NCBI GenBank assembly: GCA_963930775.1
Contig: OZ005698.1
Span: 7,260,501-7,324,500 of the forward strand
DNA: 64,000 nucleotides
Direction of reading: 5' to 3'
Source: Cliona cf. orientalis
Taxonomy: Eukaryota; Porifera; Demospongiae; Clionaida; Clionaidae
Part shown: positions 14,979 through 25,644 of the stretch, one piece after another
Numbering within the stretch: position 1 is the first letter of the stretch
Layout: every line of letters begins with the position of its first letter
The notes under the pieces: model-generated
Told to the model about the DNA's origin: nothing
Database searches by the model: none
Seen by the model: the letters and a program-made list of their open reading frames with translations, nothing else
Program-made: the position numbers and the translations under genes

Positions 14979-15471
14979 CTATACTTTAGACTTAGATCTA
15001 GTTCTTGAAGCAATAGGAGTCCAACTTGATGTGCATCTAGTTCTTATCTGCAAGCCTGGTGTTCCCTCATAGATATTGAAATGTACATTTGCACCCGCTG
15101 GAATACAAAGTTCTTTGATCATCTTCGGAACTGCTAATGTCAGATTGATCTCGACTGTGAGATTTTCGCATGGGATGGTCTGGGGGAAATCTACGCAACA
15201 CAAAGTCAGGAAGTTCTCTCCTTCTCCTTCGTCTGACCAACCACTGGTGTCCAACCAGCTACATTTTCAGGATCGTGATATGACACTCCAGGACAACCAT
15301 CTCTGATTTCAAAGTCCACATTCGAACAAGTATAGTCAGATCTTCACCGTCACTCGTGGCTCCAGACTCATCTGTTGAAGCAGATGACTGACTATCAGCA
15401 GTAGACTGGTTAGATGTAGGACTAGGAGACTTATCTGAAATAGGTGACTGACTTTCAGCAGTAGACTGCAT
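14979..15471 (-). CDS. Uncharacterised Ser/Thr-rich protein, probably frameshifted
   Basis: Two overlapping-direction ORFs occupy this stretch: 15259-15471 (Ser/Thr-rich, starts MQSTAESQSPISDKSPSPTS) and 14979-15254 (includes FLTLCCVDFPQTIPCENLTV). Between them a third frame reads TCSNVDFEIRDGCPG, which also looks protein-like with spaced Cys. This suggests one or two indels in a single secreted or extracellular coding region, or short introns I cannot place. I do not recognise the family. It lies 430 bp 3' of the CARD-like gene on the same strand. Random open frames remain possible. Confidence 0.3.
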
Positions 15472-15901
15472 GCTTAGGTGTAGGAGTAGGGAGCTATTGT
15501 CAACTGTAAGTATATGTATATACCTGTACCGCTGTAATTAGAATGCACCTGGAAAAAATAATTGGCATGGGTGCGTTATTAGAGTGCGAAAATTAGGATT
15601 CTGGCGTAGGTGAAGTATTCATTAGAGAGGCTCCTTAGATCGGATACGGTAGGAACAAAATATTTCGACGTAATTTTTGTATGCAGCAATATTTGAACTA
15701 CCGTAAATCGCAAATATTTCATTGTTAGGATAGCCTATCTTGTGGGAAAATACATATACAATATTAACGATAATGCAGTACAGGGTCGTTTGTCCGAAAA
15801 TTATTTAACATGAAAAATTATTGCACAAAATATAATATTTGCGATTTATGTTATCAGTGGAACAGTTAGAAAAATTTGGTATGATCAAAATCAGGCTAGA
15901 A

Positions 15902-16660
15902 TTATGACCATCGCCTTGCATGATATATGCCTAAATAATAACAGCAACACTGTAAGTTAAATAAAAAAGCAAAGAATAACATAAAAGCCAAAAGGAAATT
16001 ATACACTGATGTGGCTTTAATAATAAGTTGAACTAAAATTATTAGAAGCAAAAAACCAATCACAAGTTGCACCAAAATGGTCTTAAGAGGCCTATCAGCC
16101 GCAAATTCCATGAAATATGAGATCCCATCCATACAGTATGAATAGCAAGCATGTACTGTATTAGAATACTGCCTTTCAGGTTTGTGGCACTGGGAGTCAT
16201 CTTCATATTGAATGTATGGCACACGTAGAAGGGCACCAGTTTCATCTGATTCACTCAAACCATCGATATCTTCACAAACATTATTATATTGTTGTGAATA
16301 CATTGATTGACTGTCCATTTTATGTGAATACAGTTTCTGTAAAATAGAATTGTAGTACTGCTTATTCTTCTCCAATATTTCAATGAACTTTGAATAATAA
16401 TGGCGGTCTGATTTGATTTTATTCTGCACCGCTCGTATTAGGCTTGCTGCTCTGGTGTGTGTAGGTTTATAGCAATTCGTGAAATCTTCATGGCTGTCTT
16501 GCGTGATCATACCACAACTCAGAAGATGGTCACTGATATCCTGTAGGTTATCCTGAATGGCAGTTCTCAGTTCAAGTGTGTGTCGAACAATTAGTTTATA
16601 TTCTGGTGATTCAGAAATAGTTGCTGAAGAGATGAAGCTTTTTTCTCTTGTGCCTTTCAT
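15902..16660 (-). CDS. CARD-like domain protein with two C-terminal membrane segments
   Basis: Intact single-exon ORF of 252 codons. Residues about 20-105 look like a CARD or related death-fold: helical, with LRTAIQDNLQDISDHLLSCG, a GMI turn, RAASLIRAVQNKI and YYSKFIEILEKN, as in the last helices of CARDs. A polar, Tyr/Ser-rich acidic linker follows. Residues about 194-214 and 219-245 are two strongly hydrophobic helices (TILVQLVIGFLLLIILVQLI and a second ending in a CCCYY cluster), then a short RRWS tail. No signal peptide is present. The layout suggests a membrane-anchored death-fold adaptor facing the cytosol, possibly in innate immune signalling; that role is inference. TGCATGCGC motifs lie 100-150 bp upstream. 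A generic helical membrane protein is the alternative. Confidence 0.6.
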   Translation of the reverse strand: MKGTREKSFISSATISESPEYKLIVRHTLELRTAIQDNLQDISDHLLSCGMITQDSHEDFTNCYKPTHTRAASLIRAVQNKIKSDRHYYSKFIEILEKNKQYYNSILQKLYSHKMDSQSMYSQQYNNVCEDIDGLSESDETGALLRVPYIQYEDDSQCHKPERQYSNTVHACYSYCMDGISYFMEFAADRPLKTILVQLVIGFLLLIILVQLIIKATSVYNFLLAFMLFFAFLFNLQCCCYYLGIYHARRWS

Positions 16661-16761
16661 TTCTCTAAGCGACTGTTTTTGAACAAAAAGTGGGAGTGTC
16701 TCCGATAAAAGTATTCATAACATGTTTGTGGTTGTTATGAACACTTGACCAGAGTACCCAG

Positions 16762-16815
16762 TGTGCATGCGCAATGTGTATAAAGCAACTGTTATTACCC
16801 TGTGTGCATGCGCAA
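16762..16815. promoter_or_regulatory. Paired TGCATGCGC motifs upstream of the CARD-like gene
   Basis: GTGTGCATGCGCAA occurs twice about 40 bp apart, 100-155 bp 5' of the minus-strand start codon. It resembles the NRF1 half palindrome seen upstream of several other genes in the window. Confidence 0.35.
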
Positions 16816-17474
16816 AGGGGTAAAATAATCGATCGTGTCGTGAGCACAAAAATCGCCATATCTCGAGACCTAGGCACCTGAGCGGTTCTCAAATTCCCTG
16901 GTATTCCAGGGGCGAAGCCCGAGGAATTCATTATAACCACACTAAGGGAACAAGGTACAACCCACACATGCACCTTAGAAAACCATAGCTAACTTGTACT
17001 AGGATGCCACAAACCAGACATTAGGGTGCATGTGTTTTCTATCATACTTTTTACCATACACAACTATTGTGTATGAGACTTGTAGAGTACATGACATTAA
17101 CTGTTTTTCTTTGAAGTGTGGCTTCATCGTAGTACATATATCACTGAATAACTAGGTGACACTGTGTCTCTGTAGGTTCATGTTTATTCCGCTATGATAT
17201 CATATAGTGATGCCATTCAGTGACTGCCTCACACTTGTAGACATACATGATACTTTCTCATGCAGTATGGAAGTAGCTATATACATGCTATCAGCAATCT
17301 GTGTAGTGACATGTACGTAGTCTACATGTCATTGACATGAAGACTTCTGGCTAGCAATCACTTTCATTGACAATATTATTTGATGAAGAGCTGTGATTAT
17401 ATCCGTAATGTCATATATTAATGTTATTATTTTAGTGGCAGACAATGATTTAATTTTGCCATGTTCTCACCTAG
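16816..17474. other. Spacer between the CARD-like gene and the duplication
   Basis: No gene seen. AT-rich unique sequence up to the boundary of the 2.2 kb repeat. Confidence 0.4.
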
Positions 17475-19655
17475 CAAGCAATATATCTCACAAACACAAT
17501 AGTATATATGCAGCTGCGGTACTAACAACTTGATATGCTAACTCCCCATCCAACACAGGACGATCGATATTACCAAACCTTATACATAATAATAATATCT
17601 CAAGTGCAAATACAATGTTCCAGCAGCTTGCCCCACACACACACACACACACACACACAGAAAACATGTTTGTGAACAGGAATGGATTATGGGATATGAT
17701 CAAGTCCCTAGCCGGCCACACCAAACTACGTAGATGGCTTTGTATGTACGCATCAATCCACTGAGCATGAGAACTGCATGTATAGCATGTCATTATGTAA
17801 CAAAGTAAGCTACATATTAGCTAGTTGCAAAATTATATAATAATTATTTCTAAGGTCAACACACGCTGATCTGCAATGTAACATCCAAGCCAAGTCAACT
17901 CGCAGGTGTATGTACGTACTCTAGCAGTAACTTGATTTCTGTCCCTTTCTGATGCCTATGAAAATAAATCCTGCTATCATGCAATCACTGAGTGAATGTC
18001 GTCACTCCCCAAGCTTTTTCTTCAACTTCTGAGCCATGCTTGGCTTCCAGCTTAATTAGCTAACTAACAGTCTCTGGCATTAATTTTAGTGTAGCAAAAA
18101 GCTATGTACATGTAGGTAGGTGGTCTGGTGTTAGCTGGAAAGATAACTTCAAACCATCTCCTTTCTGCCATGCAATATGGAATGTGTTGGGGGGGGGGGA
18201 TCGTGTGGGTGGAATTACATGCTCTTATTAGTCTAAGACCACCAACTGAAAGTAATAATTATACTATACACACCAACTGGCATTCCTTATCAAGCTAGCT
18301 CTACACCTCTCAGTTCAGATACAAACGTATGTCATCCCTTATCAAGCTACGTAGCTCTATAGCTCTCAGTTTAGATATGACACTGGATGACTCATGCATA
18401 AGCAAACCATATAATATTATTATTATACATGTAGCTATGGATATGATAACAGCAGTGCTACCCCCTTACACATGCAGGGGGGTTGCTTAGTCTAGCCAAA
18501 TTAGCCATCAATTTTGCTACGTACCATATCCTTCACTTTGGCTACTAGTCCCTGGACTGAGTAATATTTTTGTACCACTATTCAAAGCTGTTGAGATCAC
18601 CACTGATTGGTAAAAAAAGGTGGCTACAAGACTCTTTGCTTAAACCAATATACATAGCTAATTAAGTAAAGACAACTCGTTTTCATAGGTACATACACGT
18701 ATGATCTACAGTAGGCAGTCCTATAGTTATGACAGTTATTCAAAGCTACATACATACATCACATGTATACATACTCAGTTCCTTGCAGAGCTTCAAGGAG
18801 GGAAATCCCTTTAGAACCAAAACAGAAACCTACACAGTGTCGTCATCAGCTGTGGGAAGCCTACGTGATCATGTAGACAGCTAGTGTGGGTTAATTAACA
18901 TACCAAGTACACCAGCATGATATAATAGTGTAAATAATTGTGATGCAAATTGATGTCACGACAACAAACCGTTCACACGTACGTTTTGTTTACATCGTAC
19001 GATTGATGACTTAGAAAAGGACACTATGATCTCACCAGTTATACTCACATGCACATGTACATGCACTATACATGTATACGTAGTACGTATGTGACAAGAA
19101 CTGTACAGCCAAAAAGGTGTAATGCAAATGCCAGCTGTGAATTGGCACCTTACCTTACATGGAGAAAAGATAAGTGTTTTTGGCATTGAAAGTTGCCTGT
19201 TAATGTTCACCTTGCTTCCACGCTTACTAACGTGCATCCACAATTAAGTACACAACTTATAACAACTACAAAATATTATATTACATGATCACAATCACTG
19301 ATCATGCACTGTGTGTACAACACATGTAGATTAGTCATCAGATCCTGCACTTCCAGTGTACATGTACTTTATACATCAATTATACATGTAAGTAGCTCGA
19401 TAAATAAAAAACAGTTTGTGATGTATAAATCAGTGTTTTTACATCATACTGTCAAAAACTAAAGTTACATTAGAGGGACTTGACAATTGCGTACATGTAA
19501 TTCCACAAACACACATAATAATCATATGGAGCAGAGTTGCTGTATAGAGTGGGGAAGCTAGTATACATACATGTACGTACATGTACATGCAGGACTAGCA
19601 ATTTTCAGGAGGAGGGAATCTTGGAGACATGTTCCAGTACCTTGACTAGCACTAT
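17475..19655 (+). repeat. 2.2 kb duplicated segment, copy 2
   Basis: Collinear with 5211-7411, in the same orientation. Homology stops after GCACTAT at 19655, exactly where sequence belonging to the Penelope-like element's 3' side begins. Small differences include a (CA)n expansion near 17635-17660 and loss of short tandem pieces. No conserved ORF. Confidence 0.9.
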
Positions 19656-19730
19656 GATCATATAATATTATTTAGTAATAATCTGTGGTGGGCGGGGATC
19701 ACTCGCGCTTTGTACCTTGATAGGTTTGTG

Positions 19731-22062
19731 CTAGGGGTCTGGATTCGAGCGAAAGGTGGGATCGTATATTAATTTGTTTAGGCCTTTATTACTGAGTTTG
19801 CTTAGGGTGCCTAGTCGGCATATCCATAAGTATTCTTGTCTTTTTAACCAAAGTTCTGTATTTGTTTCATTGGTTGGTGCCTGGGCTAAGATTTGGATCG
19901 AATCTTATTTTTTTGCATTCATGCTTTGTCTCTTTGATATGTTTAATCATAGGACCTTCAGATAAGTGCTCTTTTATTCTACATATAATTGGCCTGGCGG
20001 TGTAGCCCACATATTGTGCTCCACAACCAGGTGTTTTGCATATGATTAGGTATATGACATTATTGGTTTGGCAGTTGAAAAATTGCTTGGGGTGTGGTTG
20101 ACAGATCGGAAATTTATGTTTGAGTACTGTGCTTTCTACAAAGCATCTGGTTTCTAATAGGGGGCATAATGCACATGCATGGCAGCATCGTTTTATTGGA
20201 TTCCTAAAGTTTTGGAGACTGCCTTTGAATATAGTGTATGGATATTCTGTGTCTGTAGGTTGTATGGTGTGCTCTTGTGTATTCTGGTTTGGCTGTGTGT
20301 CCTCTAAATCAATAGTTTCTGCTATTGGTTTTAATTTGGCTCGAACTAATTTTTGTTTCAGGGAAAGATTGTTTCTATATGCAATTACAGGGGGTTCTGG
20401 GAAGATGGATTTAAGTGTTTCGTTATTTTTTATTAATTTCCAATGCTTTTTGATTATTTGTTTAAGTCTATTGGCATCGTCACAGAATTGTGTGACAAAA
20501 ACCAGTTTCTGTTTCTTGGCTTTAGGTATTTGTCTGAATAAGAGTTGCTGTCTTTTATTGAATTGAACTGATTCTATATGAGGTAATATTTGTTTATATT
20601 TATACCCTCTTTGCAAGAGTCGATTTGTTAGTTTTTGTTTCATATTTCTGAACTCATGTTCATTTGAATTAGTTCTCAGGTATCGATTAGTTTCCCCTTT
20701 GCTGATAGCATTGATTGTAGTTGGAGGGTGGTATGAGGTGGCATGGACATATAATTGTTTATTGGTTGACTTTATGTGGGTTCGAATGTCAAGTATGTGG
20801 TTTTGGTTAAATCTTTCACCTTTGTATAGTGTTACATCAAGGAATGTGAGTTCGGTTTCGTTTAATTCATGTGTGAATTTGATTGTTCTGTGGATTTGAT
20901 TAATTGTGGTCATATACGTGGTAAATTCAGATTCAGAACCGCTCCATATGATGAAAATATCATCAATGAAACGTTTCCATATTAATATGTTTGGTTCACC
21001 TAGTTCTCTTAATTTCTCTTCAAGCTTTCCCATAAATAGGTTTGCATATGCAGGTGCCATTTTTGTACCCATTGCCGTTCCTTGGATTTGTAGGTAATAG
21101 TCATTATTAAATTCGAAAACATTGTTTTTTAAGACAATTTCGGTTAGTTCAGCTAAAACTTCTGGCAATGGTTGTTCTGGTTGTGTGTATGCGTCTGGAT
21201 TGGCTTGTAGGTAATAAAGTATGCTTTGTTTACCATCCTCGTGGGGGATGTTTGTGTAAAGTGAGGATACGTCTATGGATGCTAACAAGCATTTCTCTGG
21301 TAATTTTGTTGTTTCGATTAGTTTTAGGAAATCAGTTGTGTCTTTAAGGTATGAGGGAAGTTTACTTACATGTGGTTGTAGCCATCTATCTACAAATTGG
21401 GATATGCGTTCAGTAATACTGTTGCAGCTGGATACGATAGGTCTTATTCCCATAGGATTTTTGTGAATTTTTTTCAGGAAATAAAGTCTGGATGTGCGGG
21501 TTTGACTTGGTGGTTGACAAAAATCAAACCATGTTTGTTTTAGAAATCCCTTGTTTTTTAGTGACAACAATTTGTTTATGATGGCTTCTTTCAGAGTGGG
21601 GGAAATATCATTATGGAGGGGTTTGTATACGGCGGCATCATTAAGATGCATCATTGCATTTCTGATATATTCTTCTCTATCCTCTACAACTATGGTTGAG
21701 CCTTTATCGGCTTTGTTTATAATTATGTGTGGGTTTGTAATTAATTCTCTAAGGGCAATTCTTTCTTTCCTTGTTAGATTATCTTGTTTGTTTTGTTTGT
21801 ATTTTTCGGTATCTAACATTTCCATTCTGATTCTATGTAAGAATGTATCTAAGGTTCCACTGCTGGTTAATCTTTCCGGATTGGGAGTGACTTTTTGTTT
21901 CAGCTTAAATGGGTCTCTAGGATTTTTGTTTTGTTTACGGGATGTGGTTTTTAGTTCATATATTGTTTTTAATCTATGCATAAAATTTCTGATATCTGAG
22001 TGTAAGGTTTGTATTGGTAGTTGTTTAGGTTTAGGTATGAATTTTAATCCTTTTCTCAGCAC
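19731..22062 (-). CDS. PLE reverse transcriptase / GIY-YIG endonuclease
   Basis: An open frame of 731 codons runs to 19867. The PLE N-terminal motif NVLRKGLKFIPKP is at its start, with the same frame open further upstream. RT motifs are in order: LYFLKKIHKNP; motif A, ASIDVSSLYTNIPH (about residue 262); motif B, GTAMGTKMAPAYANLF; motif C, KRFIDDIFIIW (about 365). A Cys/His linker (CCHACALC, then HPKQFFNC) precedes the GIY-YIG core NVIYLIIC..AQYVGYT (about 667-690). The frame then stops at a TGA, but the typical family tail (ELWLKRQEYLWICRLGTLS...GLN) is present in another frame, ending at 19731. One indel therefore separates core and tail near 19890. The element copies itself by target-primed reverse transcription (family knowledge). 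Confidence 0.85.
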
Positions 22063-22268
22063 ATTTTTTTGTGTTTCAGTTAGAGTGGTCTGTTTGGCTA
22101 GTATGACTAAAGCATCGTCATTTCTATTGTTAGTAATGTTGTTCAGATCAGTAGTATCATGTGAGTTAAAATTGTCATGATTAGTGATAGTATTAGTGTG
22201 TGTGTTATTATTGTCTGTTTGTATATGTCTATGTTTATGTCTGTTATTTCTATATGCTGTTCTTTTCT

Positions 22269-22865
22269 TTATTGTCCGCTTGGAGGAGCGCCCTTCCTTG
22301 GGAAGCCTCTCCCGTTGGCGGGGCCTTTTCCTCTTGTGGATTGTTGTAGCTGTGGTTGGTACTGTAACTGATGTTGTTGTCGTTGCTGTTCTGGTCCGTT
22401 TTTTGAAAACGTGTTGACGAGGCCTGTGAGTGCTTGGAGTATATCCGTTGGTGGGTGCATTTGCAGATTTGGTTGCTTCGGTGGGTTGGGTAGCAGCGCC
22501 TGTCTAGAAGTACCAGGCATAAGGTTTGACATGCTATCCGTACGTTTTCGTTTGCGGAATAGTTTCGAATCCCGACTCTCCTTCAGACTTTCACTCAGTT
22601 TCCTGGCTTCTTCTTCTGCATTTTTTGATTGTTGCTTCCATTTTGTAATTTCGTCTTCTCTGGATGTACCAGTGAGTTGTTTCAGATATTCAGTTATCTC
22701 ATGTTTGATTTTCTCCAATGTATCTTGCTCATTTTTTATCACTTTCTTGTAGTGTTCAATAAGTGTCTTGGTGAGATTGAGTGATGCCTGTTGGAGTGTG
22801 TCTCTCCATTGTTTTTCCACTTCCGGATCCGAATGGTATATGTGCGGTTGTACCCACAACGACAT
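22269..22865 (-). CDS. PLE first ORF (coiled-coil, Gln-rich, basic)
   Basis: 198 codons: an N-terminal helical region ([20 protein letters not shown]), a charged coiled-coil, RKRKR near the middle, and a Pro/Gln-rich tail ending APPSGQ. The RT frame is -1 relative to this ORF and stays open upstream across the overlap (about 22262-22420), where it reads [20 protein letters not shown], the basic stretch expected in PLEs. The two ORFs were thus probably one, split by an indel, or are joined by -1 frameshifting; no canonical slippery heptamer is obvious. The start codon lies only about 10 bases from POLR3B-derived sequence, so the true 5' end may be missing. Confidence 0.65.
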   Translation of the reverse strand: MSLWVQPHIYHSDPEVEKQWRDTLQQASLNLTKTLIEHYKKVIKNEQDTLEKIKHEITEYLKQLTGTSREDEITKWKQQSKNAEEEARKLSESLKESRDSKLFRKRKRTDSMSNLMPGTSRQALLPNPPKQPNLQMHPPTDILQALTGLVNTFSKNGPEQQRQQHQLQYQPQLQQSTRGKGPANGRGFPRKGAPPSGQ

Positions 22866-22874
22866 GTTTTTAGA

Positions 22875-22967
22875 TTCAAGATTCCCTATGCATGCAAATT
22901 GCTCTTCCAGGAGCTACAGTCAATGAACATAGTGCCGAGGATATCACTCACAAAATATATCGATTGA
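22875..22967 (+). pseudogene. POLR3B: POLR3B C-terminal coding fragment (copy A)
   Basis: Thirty codons read [20 protein letters not shown]... then end KYID and TGA. This is the conserved extreme C-terminus of the second-largest RNA polymerase III subunit. It is preceded by TTTTTAG, a plausible acceptor. No other POLR3B exon lies upstream; that side is the PLE. It is more conserved than copy B at 28099-29728 (no stop after KIP). It may be the true last exon cut off by transposition, or a displaced duplicate. Confidence 0.75.
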
Positions 22968-24186
22968 TCATGGACACTCTTCATGTAACTAAGCAACTGA
23001 TTACAAGAGTAAGCGTTAATCCAAATGTTGACTGAGTTAAAAAATATGCTTTATTCATTGTGTTATGTACAACTTAATTTTTCTTGCAATGATGACATCA
23101 GTATATTATGTGCGAACTAAAAACTTGAAATGAATAATATTTTATAGCTACTGGCCTAATTAATTGTTTTCTAATCTAATTATAATGAAGTTCTAAAATG
23201 AAAATGAAGCTCACAAACTGACCCAGGTCCACACTATATAAAAGGAAACGTGTTCCCCCCCCCCCCCCCCATACAGAAAATATACAGTAATATGCTTGGT
23301 GGTGTGAAGGGCCTGGGTACGAGGCTATGGCCTCCTGTGATCTTGGCCTATCTGAGTACAGAGTTTCGTATTACAACCTTTTAGAGGTGTAAAATATTAG
23401 GTCTATCCTCTGTACCAGTTCAGAAATTTCATGGGTAGCTACACCAGCACCCGGTGCACCCATGCTTCTTACACTACTGCTAGAATTCTCCTCACTATGG
23501 GCTAGATCAGAGTCTAGCTAAAACCTATTCACGATGAAGTAGCTGCTTACACAAATGTGTGGGTACTGAGAGAATAAAATATGCTAATTCTGATTCTGAG
23601 ATAACTTTTTATGTGTCGCTAGCTATACACTCATAGCTACTGAAGGCCATTTTTCACTGGTAAACTGCTCCCTCAGTCATATTATTAAATTTTGTATGTT
23701 GGAGGGACAAGGGAGGAAGGATAGGAGGACACTGGGACTGAGGCTTGGGTGGATCCTGGGGGGTGGGGGGGGGGGCTATAACCCCTCCTCCCCCCCCCCC
23801 CACCACATTCAGATAATTAAGGTACATGTGCATGTGGGTATAGGCAAGTACACTTAATTAATTTTGCTGTGCAGTTAAGAGCTTCTGAGTAGCCCCCTTC
23901 TAGCCCAGGTGTGTCCACTAAACTTGCATGCATGTATTCGAGGGCCAATAGTCAAGCATATACATGTAGGCCTCATTGTAACTTGCCTAGCTCTAGTTCC
24001 ACGAGTTAATTTTATCTATAGTTCTAGTTTTCAGCTTGACAATGTACACGATGCGATCAGGGAGTCGTGGTTTCAATGTTTGTGGGCATGTCAAAAATTT
24101 GCAACTTGCAACTGCCTAGCTAGCTACCTTCATCAGAGTATAATGTGTGAGCCTACTATATTTATATATAGTCGGCCAGACCTGTA
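22968..24186. other. Spacer after POLR3B fragment A
   Basis: The first ~60 bases resemble sequence 3' of copy B (TGGACACTC, then TGTAA). The remainder is AT-rich with C/G homopolymer tracts near 23256-23270 and 23757-23803. No gene was found. Confidence 0.4.
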
Positions 24187-25219
24187 CAGTCTACGCTAAG
24201 ACGTGACCTAATGCCAAAACGGAAATGATGTACATCTACGTATGATTACGCACGTGCGCGCGCGTAGGTATTACGCGCGTACACGCAATAATGTTGTATA
24301 CGTCCGTATATATATCCGTGTACCGCGCCCTACCCAGGACAGAATCGATTTTTCTCGTTTTTCGAAGGCTGGTTTCTCGAAGCCGCTCGAGCGGTTCTGT
24401 TCCACGCTACTGCTATACACTGCCACCATGGTAGAGACATCGAGGATCCCTCGCTTTTTGTTCTGGAACGGGTGTTACAGGTTTGCCCCAAATTCAAACT
24501 TCCATTCAGCCAGTAAAGATCGAGAAACGGGCGAGCGAGTTGAACTGTCACGAAGAAAGTATTCAAGACGAAGTGTTTGTAGCTATAACCTAGCTAGTTT
24601 AGTAGCTAAAGTTTAGTCTTTTCTTTGGTTGACAGCCTAGGTAGCTACTACTAAGAAAATAGAACAGACTAAAGTGGTAAATTATTTTAGATATTCAAAG
24701 TGCGCTCGTGCTGGCTGAGCGGTTCTGGAAGACTCGGGATTCAGCTGAATCTCTGCTCTGGTAGTTACCTACTTCTGGATTGAGTGCCATGGCTCTGTTT
24801 TGAGTGTTACAGATTTGCCCCAAATTCAAAGATGGCATCAGCCATATGCGGCTGAAAACTGGATCATCCGTGTATCGGTCATCCCGGCGCCTTTGGCAGC
24901 GTTCTTGGTATCATTGTGAACCTCAGCTCTTCTTCTTTTCAATGGTGCTTGAGATAGAATGAGTGCTAATTCACACTAAAAGTTACAGTTGTACATAGAC
25001 ATGCACTATTTTTGCCCCCACGTGCACGGCATGCATATCATTAACCCCCATAGGCGCCATGCAAACCGCGCGTTGACATTAAAATGTATTGCAATATTAT
25101 TATAATTACTTATGCTGTTCTGTTGTCTGTCACCTGCTCCTCCTGTTGGAGTGTTCAATTACAAATTACAAATTACAAATTGTACGTATATGGACTTCCG
25201 GTGGTCTTAGCGTAGACTG
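24187..25219. mobile_element. TIR-bounded non-autonomous DNA element
   Basis: The ends are inverted copies: CAGTCTACGCTAAGAC at 24187 and GTCTTAGCGTAGACTG at 25204. The interior holds two related GC-rich blocks (both with GAGCGGTTCTG and TGTTACAG(G/A)TTTGCCCCAAA), but no transposase. A 124-codon plus ORF (24242-24616) lies inside but has no family features. Confidence 0.6.
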
Positions 25220-25257
25220 TGTAACAGTAGCCTCATTCCTAGGTGTTCGAGGCTAGT

Positions 25258-25360
25258 GTAACAGCTGCAGCTGTATGAGTTCATGAACTTTTGCCAATCA
25301 AACATTTCACGCATACACCACTAATAGTAAAAGGTCATGAACTCATACAGCAGCTGTTAC
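25258..25360. repeat. Foldback element
   Basis: The arms GTAACAGCTGCAGCTGTATG and the inverse ...CATACAGCAGCTGTTAC pair through GAGTTCATGA, enclosing a loop of about 40 bases. Confidence 0.7.
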
Positions 25361-25644
25361 AAGGTACTATAAGGAGTAGGAGTAGGACTCTCCCTCTCCC
25401 TTTACCATACTGATAATAGTATTATAGCTACTCTTGCCATCATAGATAATAGCAAGAGTAGATATTAAAGGGTTAAAACCCTTATCTACTCTTGATAATA
25501 GCTACTCACCTATACTTGAGCTATTATCATACTACTATGCAGTGCACACTAGAGGGACAAAAGTAGCAGAAATGAAAATTGAAAGCAACTAGATAATAGA
25601 CTTCGAAAACTATAATTCTTGTATGAGATCACTTGCATACAACC

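Larger units (their letters stand above)
19656..22874 (-). mobile_element. Penelope-like element (PLE), minus strand
   Basis: Contains a basic Gln-rich first ORF and a long reverse-transcriptase ORF with a GIY-YIG tail, the hallmark of endonuclease-bearing PLEs. The 3' side joins the 2.2 kb repeat at 19655/19656. The 5' side abuts a POLR3B coding fragment at about 22875. Boundaries are inferred from where flanking homology stops. No flanking repeats or LTR-like copies of the element were found, so it may be truncated at its 5' end. Confidence 0.8.

Noticed and set aside
21551..22180. 209-codon plus ORF opposite the PLE
   Set aside because: Antisense shadow of the reverse transcriptase coding region.
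24242..24616. 124-codon plus ORF, Arg-rich
   Set aside because: Inside a TIR element, composition driven by CGCG-rich repeats, no family features.
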